From Emticicia aquatilis (GTDB taxonomy: Bacteria > Bacteroidota > Bacteroidia > Cytophagales > Spirosomataceae), in contig NZ_BMKK01000003.1 of NCBI RefSeq assembly GCF_014644295.1, forward strand, positions 558,001 through 622,000: a DNA stretch of 64,000 nucleotides. The letters run 5' to 3'. Position numbers and translations under genes: made by a program. Of this stretch, positions 25,981 to 34,563 are shown piece after piece. Every line of letters begins with the position of its first letter. The first letter of the stretch is position 1. The notes under the pieces are model-generated. The model did not search any database, was not told the origin of the DNA, and was given only the letters and a program-made list of their open reading frames with translations.

Positions 25981-27090
25981 TTGGAAACATTCAAACAAAT
26001 CGGTGTTTCGGAGAATTTGATTAAGGCTTTGGCCGAAATGAAAATCACGAAGCCTACCGAAATTCAAGCAAAAGCAATTCCGTTTTTGCTCAAAAATACA
26101 TCTGATTTTATTGGCCAAGCTCAAACGGGTACAGGAAAAACCGTTGCCTTTGGTATTCCGCTTTTGCAGCGAATCAAACCCAACGACAAGCACATTCAGG
26201 CTTTGATTTTGTCGCCTACACGTGAGCTTTGTCAGCAAATAGCCAAGCAAATTTTCAAGATGACCAAATACACCGACAAAGTGTTTTCGGAAGCAGTGTA
26301 TGGTGGTGAAAAAATAGACATTCAGATTCGTAATCTTCAACGTCCGACGCAAATTTTGGTAGCAACTCCAGGGCGTCTGACCGATTTATTGGCCAGAGAA
26401 GCCGTTGATTTAACCCACGTCCGAACCGTAATTTTAGACGAAGCCGACGAAATGCTAAGCATGGGTTTTAAAGATGATTTAGATAAAATCTTGAATAAAG
26501 TTCATAAAAACAGCAATACGTGGTTGTTTTCGGCAACCTTGCCCGACGACCTCCGTTGGCTGATTATGAAGTATATGTCGCCCGACACGCAGACGATTCA
26601 AGTAAGTAAAACTGAAGTAGTTAATGGATTAATCGAGCATCAGTTTTTTATCTGTGAACTCAACCAAAAGTTCGATTATTTAGTGCAATTCTTGCAGTCG
26701 CAAGGGGCGGCACGAGGCATTGTTTTTTGTCGAACAAAGGCTGATGTTGAGGTAGTTACGAGAAAACTGATAGGTAAACATTTTGCTGCTGAGGCTATTC
26801 ACGGAGACTTGGAACAACGTGACCGTGAGAAAGTAATGCGGGCTTTCAAAAACAAAAAAGTACAGATTTTGGTAGCGACCGATATTGCCGCTCGTGGCAT
26901 TGATATTGAAGCATTGGCCTACGTGGCTCATTATCAATTACCTGACCAAATGGAGTATTACACGCACCGAAGCGGTCGTACGGCTCGTGCAGGCAAGCGA
27001 GGAATTTCGATTGCTTTCGTAACTCGTGATGACCTAAAAATGATTAAAGAGATTGAAAAGAAGCTGAATATTAAGTTTACGAAGATATAA
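25981..27090 (+). CDS. DEAD-box ATP-dependent RNA helicase
   Basis: A 369-residue helicase core without the basic C-terminal tail of longer relatives. Motifs in order: Q-motif PTEIQ (25-29), Walker A AQTGTGKT (47-54), SPTRELCQQ (78-86), TPGRL, DEAD at 153-156, SAT at 184-186, GIVFCRTKADVEV, TDIAARGIDI and HRSGRTARAGKRG. The enzyme unwinds RNA during ribosome assembly or mRNA turnover, often in the cold. The start is TTG 25981: a stop at 25966-25968 closes the frame and the next ATG (26038) would remove the N-terminal Phe of the Q-motif region. It probably is a RhlE-like or DbpA-like member; which one I cannot tell. Confidence 0.92.
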   Translation: METFKQIGVSENLIKALAEMKITKPTEIQAKAIPFLLKNTSDFIGQAQTGTGKTVAFGIPLLQRIKPNDKHIQALILSPTRELCQQIAKQIFKMTKYTDKVFSEAVYGGEKIDIQIRNLQRPTQILVATPGRLTDLLAREAVDLTHVRTVILDEADEMLSMGFKDDLDKILNKVHKNSNTWLFSATLPDDLRWLIMKYMSPDTQTIQVSKTEVVNGLIEHQFFICELNQKFDYLVQFLQSQGAARGIVFCRTKADVEVVTRKLIGKHFAAEAIHGDLEQRDREKVMRAFKNKKVQILVATDIAARGIDIEALAYVAHYQLPDQMEYYTHRSGRTARAGKRGISIAFVTRDDLKMIKEIEKKLNIKFTKI

Positions 27091-27092
27091 GT

Positions 27093-27181
27093 TAGTCCAC
27101 GGACGATAGTCAATAGACGACAGTAATCAGTATTGATTTCAAACTAACAACTGTGGTCTATCGACTATTGACCGTGGACTA
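27093..27181. repeat. Intergenic inverted repeat, family A copy 1
   Basis: A 32-bp arm (27093-27124) pairs with 27150-27181 at 28 of 32 positions around a 25-nt loop. The arm core is AGTCCACGG then ATAGTCAATAG. It fills the whole gap between the helicase stop and the stop of the converging isomerase gene. The same sequence family appears at 50642-50723. Confidence 0.85.
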
Positions 27182-28072
27182 TCAAGCAATATCACAAATC
27201 GTAACACCTTGTTTGAGCGATGCGAGAGCATCTGGGCGTTTTGGTACGAATTCTTGTCCGACAAAGCCTTTGTAGCCTGTTTCTACAATTGCACGCATGA
27301 TGGCTGGGTAATTTAGCTCTTGTGTATCATCAATTTCAGCACGACCTGGTACACCGCCCGTATGGTAGTGCGAGAAATATTTGTGAGATTTTTTAATCGT
27401 TGCGATTACGTCGCCTTCCATGATTTGCATATGGTAAATATCATAAAGCAATTTGAATCTGTCGGAGCCAACTTTATCGCACAAAGCAATTCCCCATTTG
27501 GTAGTATCGCACATATAATCTTTGTGGTTTACTTTACTATTGAGCAATTCCATCGTTACGGTAATGCCATATTTTTCGGCCGAAGGCATTAATCTTTTTA
27601 AGCCAATTGCACAATTTTCGAGTCCTTGTTCGTCCGACATCCCTCTACGATTTCCCGAAAAACAGATAACTTTATCTAAACCTGCTTCTTTTAATTTAGG
27701 GAAGATTTCTTCGTAGCTTTTTACCAATTCATCGTGTAGTTTGAGGTCATTAAAACCATCGTTGATGCCTTTTCCTGCTCCCCATGGCATGGCACAAGTT
27801 AGGCCGTATTTTTTCAAAATCGGCCATTCTTCGGGGCCTTGCAGCTCGATTGATTTGATTCCCATCGCAACGGCTGCTTTGCAAAGGTCTTCCAGTGGCG
27901 TTTTGGCATAACACCAACGACAAACCGAGTGATTGATTTTACCGTTGAGGTCGGCACCGAGTGCTTTTTCGTTGGCTGCGAAAACCTCGTTGAATGTCAT
28001 CGGAGAAAATGCTACTGCTGTGCCACCAATAATATTTTTGAGTGCCGAGCGGCGTGATGAATTAGTATTCAT
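27182..28072 (-). CDS. Exported hydroxypyruvate-isomerase-like TIM-barrel protein
   Basis: A 296-residue protein with a Tat-type leader (NSSRRSALKNIIGGTAVAF) followed by an AP-endonuclease-2-like TIM barrel. The ELLNSKVNHKDYM and LLYDIYHMQIMEGD blocks are characteristic of hydroxypyruvate isomerases; HYHTGGVPGRAEID and FVGQEFVP complete the metal-binding set (Glu and His ligands). Family members isomerise hydroxypyruvate and tartronate semialdehyde or related ketoses. A Tat leader would move it to the periplasm, as for several sugar-oxidation enzymes in this window. It lies downstream of the epimerase gene on the same strand, separated by the 361-nt repeat-bearing gap. Confidence 0.75.
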   Translation of the reverse strand: MNTNSSRRSALKNIIGGTAVAFSPMTFNEVFAANEKALGADLNGKINHSVCRWCYAKTPLEDLCKAAVAMGIKSIELQGPEEWPILKKYGLTCAMPWGAGKGINDGFNDLKLHDELVKSYEEIFPKLKEAGLDKVICFSGNRRGMSDEQGLENCAIGLKRLMPSAEKYGITVTMELLNSKVNHKDYMCDTTKWGIALCDKVGSDRFKLLYDIYHMQIMEGDVIATIKKSHKYFSHYHTGGVPGRAEIDDTQELNYPAIMRAIVETGYKGFVGQEFVPKRPDALASLKQGVTICDIA

Positions 28073-28192
28073 TATTTGTAAGGTTTTGATTGAATGATTG
28101 AGCGGGGAAATTAATGAAATTGTTTGAATCTACCCTCATGTAGTTGGGAATAAAGTGTGTTAGGTAACTTTCCTATTAAAATATTCAGTCAT

Positions 28193-28347
28193 TAGTCCAT
28201 AGGACTTCAATATTGGTAAAAACAATGATGGAGTCAGTTTTCAGAATGCCGTAGGTATTCAACCTCTTCGTTTATTTGTTGAATACCTACGGCATTCTTG
28301 TAGGATTTATTCGGTTTATGCTACCGATATAAAAGTCCTATGGACTA
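28193..28347. repeat. Nested inverted repeats in a 361-nt intergenic gap
   Basis: The gap 28073-28434 has no gene. It holds a perfect 21-bp inverted repeat (28243-28263 with 28278-28298, 14-nt loop, core GCCGTAGGTATTCAAC). A perfect outer 15-bp pair, TAGTCCATAGGACTT (28193-28207) with 28333-28347, encloses it; each outer arm is itself palindromic (AGTCC/GGACT). The element could fold as a long cruciform-like structure. Confidence 0.8.
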
Positions 28348-28434
28348 AAAGGCTATGGTTTCATATATTTTTCTTGTCCCAACAATCTAACTGGAAAGTT
28401 ATCTATGTGAGATTATACGAACCTATGAACCTAT

Positions 28435-29703
28435 CTATTCCCCCAACAATTTATTCAATCTCACCACCGACTGCACCATTGCTCGCACATCGTGGTAGTT
28501 GATTTTCCATGAATGGCTCATGTGTCGCCAAATTGGTTCGCCTTGGCGAGTCATCAATGGCCACCATTCGCCTACTTTATGATTAATCATTTTATCGAAT
28601 ACAAAACGGTGAATATTTACGTAAGCATCCCAATATTTTTCGTCTTTTAAGTATCGGTAAGCATCAAGCATTCCGATAAGCATTTCGGCTTGTTGCCAAA
28701 ACTCTTTTTCTCGGTCATAAACTTCACCAGCGTGTGAGCCTTCCACATAAACCCCACCAAATTCCCAGTCAACACCATTATCAACCGAATGGCTAAATGA
28801 TTTCTGTATTTGGTCATGATGAATATCATACTGCAATTTCAGAATATCGAGAGCGTGCATGAGTAGCCACGCAAACTCGGCATTGTGTCCGTAGCTCGTA
28901 TTGTCTTCGGCAGCGGCTTTTTGTCCATCTTCGCTAAATCTGTCCCAACCCCAAACGATGTCGAATTTGATTTGTGGAGCAACCGACCAATCAGCCCAAA
29001 ACTGCGGAATACCTGTTCCGTATTTCGGGTGCATGATTTTCTTGGTCAGCAATTCGATGGATTCCAATAATTTACGGCGGTGTACTTGCTTGCCCGTGCA
29101 TTCGTAGAGCGTTGTGAAAGCTTCCATGAGGTGCATGTGGGCATCGAGGGTTTTGCGGTCACCACCTGCTGGGCCTGCACCTTTCAAATCCCAGTTTCGA
29201 TGGAACATTTCCCAATAGCCACCGTAATGTGTATCAACCACGTGTTTTTGAAGCAAATCGAATACTTTTTCGGCATATTCTTGGCCACGAGGGTCACCAG
29301 TAGCGAGAGTGTATTCGCTCAGACTATAAATAGCGAAACTGTGTCCGTAAACGATTTTTTCGTCAATGACTACTTCGCCTTTGCGGTTCATCATCCAATA
29401 AAAACCGCCGTGTTCTTCGTCCCACATTTTATTGAGCAAAAAATCTACACCATGACGAGCCATTTCGGCCAGTTTTCCACCGCCATACCCCGCACGATGT
29501 GCCGAAGAATAAGTGAAAACCGAACGAGATTGAGCAATTAACGATTTTTCGTCTTCGCCCGAATCATTGCCAAATTCATCGAAATGTGTCAGAAAACCAC
29601 CGTATTCGTTGTCAACGGTGCGGGAAATCCAGAAAGGTAAAAGGCCATTGTTGAGGTAAGCGACGATTTCGTCTCGCAGCTCTCGGGCATGAGAAGGATT
29701 CAT
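28435..29703 (-). CDS. AGE-family sugar 2-epimerase (cellobiose or acylglucosamine epimerase type)
   Basis: A 422-residue cytosolic protein with the (alpha/alpha)6-barrel pattern of the N-acylglucosamine 2-epimerase family. Visible signatures: SLIAQSRSVFTYSSAHRAG near residue 55, GFYWMMNRKGEV, KIVYGHSFAIYSLSEY, DAHMHLMEAFTTLYE, and YGHNAEFAWLLMHALDIL with the catalytic-type histidines. Members epimerise C2 of GlcNAc, glucose or the reducing end of cellobiose and mannobiose. The length and the HNAEFAWLL motif resemble cellobiose 2-epimerases, but specificity cannot be read reliably. It has no signal peptide. Nearby enzymes act on other sugars. Confidence 0.8.
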   Translation of the reverse strand: MNPSHARELRDEIVAYLNNGLLPFWISRTVDNEYGGFLTHFDEFGNDSGEDEKSLIAQSRSVFTYSSAHRAGYGGGKLAEMARHGVDFLLNKMWDEEHGGFYWMMNRKGEVVIDEKIVYGHSFAIYSLSEYTLATGDPRGQEYAEKVFDLLQKHVVDTHYGGYWEMFHRNWDLKGAGPAGGDRKTLDAHMHLMEAFTTLYECTGKQVHRRKLLESIELLTKKIMHPKYGTGIPQFWADWSVAPQIKFDIVWGWDRFSEDGQKAAAEDNTSYGHNAEFAWLLMHALDILKLQYDIHHDQIQKSFSHSVDNGVDWEFGGVYVEGSHAGEVYDREKEFWQQAEMLIGMLDAYRYLKDEKYWDAYVNIHRFVFDKMINHKVGEWWPLMTRQGEPIWRHMSHSWKINYHDVRAMVQSVVRLNKLLGE

Positions 29704-29770
29704 GTTGAATAGTTTTTTATAGAGGTTGAATGTTTAAGAACGTTGAATTGGTCAAGGATTTTTCTCAGCC

Positions 29771-29899
29771 TTACTTTTTTTTGAAAAAAAGTAACAAAAA
29801 AACACGAATCTTACAATCACCTCTTGAGAAATTTGGCAAATATTTTGAAAGAACTAATAAAATTTATGAACCAAATTTCTCAAACGGCGTGTAAGATTC
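29771..29899. repeat. Compound hairpins downstream of the PfkB gene
   Basis: The gap holds a T/A-rich hairpin around 29771-29794 and a nested pair of perfect inverted repeats. The inner pair is 13 bp (29824-29836 with 29871-29883, TTGAGAAATTTGG) and the outer is 10 bp (29806-29815 with 29890-29899, GAATCTTACA). No ORF. The structure probably ends the PfkB transcript and may be a repeat element. Confidence 0.65.
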
Positions 29900-29921
29900 A
29901 TATAAGGAAGTAATATGTAGT

Positions 29922-30950
29922 TTATTTATTCTGTTGTTCTAAAATCTCATCCAAAGTAGCCGTGCCTGTTTGGTTTAATTTCTGGACCGTTACGGCGGCT
30001 GCTAAGTTAGCGATTTCGAGCGATTGAGTGATGTTTGCTCCCGTGCCTCTACTGGCCGAAAATGCTGCCACAACTGTATCGCCCGCACCAACGGTATCGA
30101 GTTCGGTGTTTAGCTGTAATGCTTTTACACTTTGTGTTTCGGTTGGACTGATGTACGAAATACCGTGTTCGCCTCTTGTAATTAAGAGCGAGCCACCAAT
30201 TTTTTCGAGTAGCGTTTGTGCGTGTGAAATGCAAGCTATCTCGTCAGCTTCTTCGATGGTTGAAATGCCTACTAATCGAGCCAGTTCTTCTGTGTTTACT
30301 TTTAACAAAATGTTTTTTATATGAAGTCCGTATGCTCGTAAATCAGCTACAAAAAGGCAATTCTGGAACTTCGATAAAGTATCATTTAATCGCTGAATGC
30401 GTTGAGGTGTAAGTAATGGATTTGGAAATTGTTGGTTGATAATCAGTACGTTAAGACCAGGTAGTGCTGATTCGATTGCTTCGAGGATTTCCTCAAAAAC
30501 GGCTTCAGAAAGTGTATTGTGTGTGCCAAAATCCAGCCGATTTTCTTCACCATTGACTGACATCGGTTTGGTATAAGTGCAAGTATCCCAACCGCTCTGA
30601 ATCGTTTTGAGATTTGTTGTATCAACATTCAGTTTTTGAAATAAATGTTGCATCTCTCGACCATAAATATCATTGCCCATACAGCCAAAAACCTGTAGGT
30701 TTTCTACGCCCAAAGCAGCCAAGTTTTGCACCACATTTCCTGCTGCACCGAGCGATGTTTTGGGTTTAACTCCCCAAAAAACCTCTTTGCCAGTTTCAAC
30801 TGAAAACTCTTGGGTTTGCTGATTGATTCCGTAGTAAAAATCAACGGCAAAATCACCAATCACACCTACTTTTAAGTGCTTAATTTGTTGGAAAATTTCC
30901 TTTATTTCGGTGGGTTGGATGGGCATGTTTTGATTTTCAAGTGTAAACAT
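29922..30950 (-). CDS. PfkB-family carbohydrate kinase (RfaE1-like)
   Basis: A kinase of about 342 residues in the ribokinase fold: N-terminal VGVIGDFAVDFYYG, the substrate/ATP region KPKTSLGAAGNVVQNLAALG, and the C-terminal signature LDTVGAGDTVVAAFSASRG with the catalytic Asp of GAGD. The SLGAAGNVVQNL block is most like ADP-heptose pathway kinases (RfaE/HldE kinase domain), but no nucleotidyltransferase domain follows. The start is uncertain: ATG 30950 overlaps the PIN toxin gene by 14 nt, and ATG 30926 (MPIQPTE) would avoid overlap. The close spacing suggests cotranscription with the toxin-antitoxin pair. Confidence 0.78.
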   Translation of the reverse strand: MFTLENQNMPIQPTEIKEIFQQIKHLKVGVIGDFAVDFYYGINQQTQEFSVETGKEVFWGVKPKTSLGAAGNVVQNLAALGVENLQVFGCMGNDIYGREMQHLFQKLNVDTTNLKTIQSGWDTCTYTKPMSVNGEENRLDFGTHNTLSEAVFEEILEAIESALPGLNVLIINQQFPNPLLTPQRIQRLNDTLSKFQNCLFVADLRAYGLHIKNILLKVNTEELARLVGISTIEEADEIACISHAQTLLEKIGGSLLITRGEHGISYISPTETQSVKALQLNTELDTVGAGDTVVAAFSASRGTGANITQSLEIANLAAAVTVQKLNQTGTATLDEILEQQNK

Positions 30951-31353
30951 TTTCAATAACTTTCTTAAATTCTTGGATTGTTATTGCTTGTACTTTGGGG
31001 AAAGTAATGTTATGAAGTATCTTAAAGTGCTTATCATTGGTAATAATATAGTCGGCATTTGAGGCTATGGCAACATCTATGAACTTATTATCGTCTTTGT
31101 CTTCTTCTATGAGTTGCCATTTGTAAAAGGCTTCTGTTTGTTCGGTGAGTGGTAAATTTAACAATTCATCTAAAACTATTTCAGCAAAATATTCTGAGTA
31201 AAACCAAGCTAATTTTTCTTCATACTCTTCAATAATTTCATTGGATAGAATCAGAACTAATTTGTCATTTCGTAGCATTTCATACAGCCACCTTTCTGAC
31301 GACCGCTTGGGGACGATGGCTAACAGAATGTTGGTATCAATCAAAATTCTCAT
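30937..31353 (-). CDS. PIN-domain toxin of a type II toxin-antitoxin pair
   Basis: A 138-residue PIN protein of the COG1569-like type. Acidic metal ligands are in place: Asp6 in ILIDTNILLAI, Glu in IIEEYEEKL, and the later EEDKDDNKFIDVAIASNAD and ITNDKHFKIL. Such toxins are endoribonucleases held in check by the upstream antitoxin. The start codon overlaps the antitoxin stop as ATGA (31350-31353), the hallmark of a coupled pair. Unlike the PIN gene at 12010, this one is intact. Confidence 0.85.
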   Translation of the reverse strand: MRILIDTNILLAIVPKRSSERWLYEMLRNDKLVLILSNEIIEEYEEKLAWFYSEYFAEIVLDELLNLPLTEQTEAFYKWQLIEEDKDDNKFIDVAIASNADYIITNDKHFKILHNITFPKVQAITIQEFKKVIENVYT

Positions 31354-31577
31354 TTATAAGGTATGCGTAAATGAGTGTTTAGTAAATCGTCAATGGTTTG
31401 TTGGGACATGCCTTTTTCATCCCAAAGTTTTTCTGATTCGGCATCTACCTTTTGGGCGTAATAATTTGATAATAACGATTTTATTGCCGCCAAATCTTGT
31501 TCGTCCATCGGACGAGCAAACATCTTGAGCAAATGCAACTGCACGGCATTGAGTTTGGTTGATTGAGGTGCTGCCAT
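31350..31577 (-). CDS. Antitoxin partner of the PIN toxin
   Basis: A 75-residue protein (MAAPQSTKLNAVQLHLLKMF start) rich in charged residues and ending in LRIPYK. The pattern NAVQLHLLKMFARPMDEQD, with a C-terminal region of acidic and aromatic residues, is typical of Bacteroidota antitoxins placed before COG1569 PIN toxins. It overlaps the toxin gene by 4 nt. The 203 nt upstream hold no other gene, so its promoter, probably autoregulated, should lie there. Confidence 0.75.
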   Translation of the reverse strand: MAAPQSTKLNAVQLHLLKMFARPMDEQDLAAIKSLLSNYYAQKVDAESEKLWDEKGMSQQTIDDLLNTHLRIPYK

Positions 31578-31780
31578 TTTATTTGTTTTTTACAAATTTA
31601 TAGGTTTTTTGTTTCTTATACTAATTGGTTTTTGAGAGATTTTGTATTAACTCAGAGATGTTTAGTTTGCTAAAAAATTTGTTTTATTTCGGGGAATTAA
31701 AGGTGAATGAAGGCTAATGTTCGTTGAAAAGATTCAAGATTGAGTACTAAATAATTTTAGCATTAAGCACCATTTTCTCT

Positions 31781-33004
31781 TCAATCCACATGCCCATCTT
31801 TCTTGAAAGGCTTTCCACTCCAGGCTTTTTTTGAGGTCCATTCTGCTGCGGGAGAAGTCCAAAATGGGTGGGAGGCGGGTAAACCCAGTGGTAAAAATCC
31901 GAAAGTGCAGAGATACAAACTACCAGTCGATATATAAGGCTCAGCAATATCGGTTTGATGACCTGCAAAGCCCAATTGTAGCCAGCCTTTGGCATCATCG
32001 AATGTACCTTCGGCTTCAAATTGATTTTGCATCACTTTTGTCAAGGCACAACGCACTTGGGCAGGCTGAATATAGCTTGATAGATTATTGTTTAAAGCTA
32101 CCAAAGCAAGCACATGAAATGCCCCAACTCGATAGGCTATTGAACGTCCGATTGGTGGATAAGTACCTTCGGGAGAAATGAAACGCTCTTGGTGTTCGGC
32201 ATAGCGAATCATGCGTTTCATGGCCAAATCGTAGTCTTCTTTCTTGGTGAGTTTGTTTTCTACCATTACCTGCAAAACTTCTACGAGCATCGGGTGAATG
32301 ACAAACGAATTATAATAATCCATCGCAAAACTTGGCCCATCGCCATAGATGCCGTCGCCGTAGTACCATTCTGGTATTTTCTTGAGAGCGTAATCAATGC
32401 GAGCTGGGTCATACTCTTCGCCAATTTTTAGTAAAAAAGCCTCGGTCATTGCCGAAAATAATAGCCAATTGCTGTAATAAGCCTTACGATTACGTAGCGA
32501 TTTGAATTCTTCTACAAAACGCTTTTTTGTTACATCATCAAGTGGGTCCCAGAGTTTGGTTTTTGCTCGTAGAAACCCCTGTGCTAAGAAAGCCGCATCA
32601 ACTAAAGGCTGCATATCTTTTCTAAAATTCAGATAATCAGCACTTTGTGGATTGACCATGTTTTTCAATCCTTTGAGCAAATCTTCACGCAAGGTTTTGC
32701 GGAGTTTTCCTTCGTCGGTATTATCATCTTCAAGAGTCAACCACGGAGAAATTCCCGAAACGGTTCGACCAACAGCCTCCAAATGCGATACTGGAAACTC
32801 TCTTTTGTAAGCATTTGGTCCAGTTTCAATGGGCATATTTTTAACCAAAGTTTCTTGGGCTAAATTATGCACAACTGGATACGAGATTTTGTAAAGCAAC
32901 TTACTCCAATAAGCTCTATTTTGCTCGCCAGTTTCGGTACTTTGAGCGAAGATAATTAAACCTTGTAGCAGCAAAAATGCTGTAAAAACTATTGTCTTTT
33001 TCAT
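31781..33004 (-). CDS. DUF2264-family secreted protein
   Basis: A 407-residue exported protein; start ATG 33004 (MKKTIVFTAFLLLQGLIIFA) gives the signal peptide, whereas an in-frame codon at 33028 adds eight residues. The DUF2264 signature is visible: GRTVSGISPWLTLEDDNTDE, then NPQSADYLNF, and WYYGDGIYGDGPSFAMDYYN with YPPIGRSIAYRVGAF. The fold is an alpha-helical barrel like other sugar-active enzymes, but the activity is unproven. It begins 25 nt after the fucosidase gene stop, so the two are likely one operon. Confidence 0.82.
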   Translation of the reverse strand: MKKTIVFTAFLLLQGLIIFAQSTETGEQNRAYWSKLLYKISYPVVHNLAQETLVKNMPIETGPNAYKREFPVSHLEAVGRTVSGISPWLTLEDDNTDEGKLRKTLREDLLKGLKNMVNPQSADYLNFRKDMQPLVDAAFLAQGFLRAKTKLWDPLDDVTKKRFVEEFKSLRNRKAYYSNWLLFSAMTEAFLLKIGEEYDPARIDYALKKIPEWYYGDGIYGDGPSFAMDYYNSFVIHPMLVEVLQVMVENKLTKKEDYDLAMKRMIRYAEHQERFISPEGTYPPIGRSIAYRVGAFHVLALVALNNNLSSYIQPAQVRCALTKVMQNQFEAEGTFDDAKGWLQLGFAGHQTDIAEPYISTGSLYLCTFGFLPLGLPASHPFWTSPAAEWTSKKAWSGKPFKKDGHVD

Positions 33005-33029
33005 CGAATAATCAGTAAGAAGGTGCAAA

Positions 33030-34409
33030 TTAAAGGGCGTTTTCTATCTCGAAAGTCCAAGCATATTGACAAGGAATATTGCTTGGGTTTACGGGTGGAG
33101 TCATGATAATTAGTGTGCCATTTTTATAGCTAAATTTTACTTCACCTTTGTAGCCCAAAAGGCTTACTTTGCTCGGTTTTGCTACGTTTTGAACCGTTAT
33201 CACCTCTTCCCACTTACGACTGATAGCGTATAAATTTTTTCCTTTTTGCGTAAAATAAAGTGTCGATTCTTTGGTGTAGGCGGGTGCTTTTGCCCATTTT
33301 CGAGAGCCATAAATGGCATTGCCGTTTACCTTTAGCCACGAACCAATTTCGTGTAAACGCTCTTGCATAATTACGGGAATCGTGCCATCGGCGGCTGGCC
33401 CAATATTAAGCAAAAGATTACCTCCTTTGGCCACAATATCAATCAACTGATGTACCAACGATTCGCCAGTTTGGTAGCTATCAAGATTTTCGTTGCGGTT
33501 ATAGCCAAACGATTCACCCATGCCTCTGCATTCTTCCCACGGACGCTGAAAACCACCCGTTGTTTCGGTATTGTCGGTTCCGCCATGACCGTATTCGGAA
33601 GTGGCAAAACTGCCGTGTTTGCTCTTTGTATCATTTCCCCAACGGTCATTTACCACGATATTATCTTTTACGGTTGGATTATTAAAAAGCCACGCTAAAA
33701 ACTCCTCACTTTTCCAAGTTTTGGCTGGGTGGTCCCATTCGCCGTCTGTCCATAAAATATCTGGCTGATAGCGAGTTACAAGGTCTTTCATTTGCGGCAA
33801 CATTCGCTCATTGACGTACTGATGTACATCGCTTTTGTAAGTTGGGTTAAACCATTCATAGAGCGAATAGTAATACCCCATTTTGAGGTTTTTGGCTCTG
33901 ACAGATTTCATTAAATCGCCCGCCAAATCTCGATGAGGCCCAACATCTACGGCATTCCAGTTCCATGACTCTTTGCTTGGCCAAAGCGTAAAACCTTCGT
34001 GGTGTTTCGAGGTCAGAACCACATATTTTGCACCTGCTTGTTCAAAAATAGTTGCCCAATCATCGGGTTGGAAAAGCTCAGCCTTAAAGCCCTGCACAAA
34101 ATCTTGATAACTTTTATCTCCGTAGTTTTTCTTGTGAAAGGCCGTGAATTCGGGGTGAATTTTCAGATTTGGAGCGAAAAGACGTTGCCAATACCATTCG
34201 GCGTAACCGCTACCAAAGCCATCAGCGTTTGATTTTGTGGCCCACGCTGGCACCGAATAAAGTCCCCAATGAATAAAAATACCAAATTTGGCATCTTCAA
34301 ACCAAGTAGGAGTGGGGCGTTGGTCGAGACTCTGCCAGTTAGGTTGATATTGGGCTTGACAGAAAATACTTGAGAACAAAAAAGCGGTAAGAATAAGGTG
34401 TTTTTTCAT
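33030..34409 (-). CDS. GH29 alpha-L-fucosidase, secreted
   Basis: A 459-residue glycoside hydrolase with signal peptide MKKHLILTAFLFSSIFCQAQ. GH29 landmarks: WFEDAKFGIFIHWGLYSVPA at the barrel start, KHHEGFTLWPS, and ILWTDGEWDHP with nucleophile Asp222. Downstream TTGGFQRPWE and GGNLLLNIGPAADGTIP complete the family pattern. The enzyme releases alpha-L-fucose from glycans in the periplasm. With the glycosylasparaginase upstream it hints at breakdown of fucosylated glycoproteins; the acid/base residue was not assigned. Confidence 0.93.
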   Translation of the reverse strand: MKKHLILTAFLFSSIFCQAQYQPNWQSLDQRPTPTWFEDAKFGIFIHWGLYSVPAWATKSNADGFGSGYAEWYWQRLFAPNLKIHPEFTAFHKKNYGDKSYQDFVQGFKAELFQPDDWATIFEQAGAKYVVLTSKHHEGFTLWPSKESWNWNAVDVGPHRDLAGDLMKSVRAKNLKMGYYYSLYEWFNPTYKSDVHQYVNERMLPQMKDLVTRYQPDILWTDGEWDHPAKTWKSEEFLAWLFNNPTVKDNIVVNDRWGNDTKSKHGSFATSEYGHGGTDNTETTGGFQRPWEECRGMGESFGYNRNENLDSYQTGESLVHQLIDIVAKGGNLLLNIGPAADGTIPVIMQERLHEIGSWLKVNGNAIYGSRKWAKAPAYTKESTLYFTQKGKNLYAISRKWEEVITVQNVAKPSKVSLLGYKGEVKFSYKNGTLIIMTPPVNPSNIPCQYAWTFEIENAL

Positions 34410-34493
34410 TTTAGGTTGATAGATAGAGGTGTTTTTTGTTGAGTGAAACTAAAATTTCATTCCAAAAGTAGCAAGCCTTCACTTAGGTAAATT

Positions 34494-34538
34494 TAGAGCA
34501 TCTTTCTCCAAGAAAATTTCTTGATGAAAGATGCTCTA
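34494..34538 (-). terminator. Hairpin after the glycosylasparaginase gene
   Basis: A 13-bp stem TAGAGCATCTTTC (34494-34506) with 34526-34538 lies 26 nt after the stop at 34564. A small inner stem extends it. The T-run is weak, so efficiency is uncertain. Confidence 0.55.
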
Positions 34539-34563
34539 TTATTTTTGATAAATTGGAAATCAA

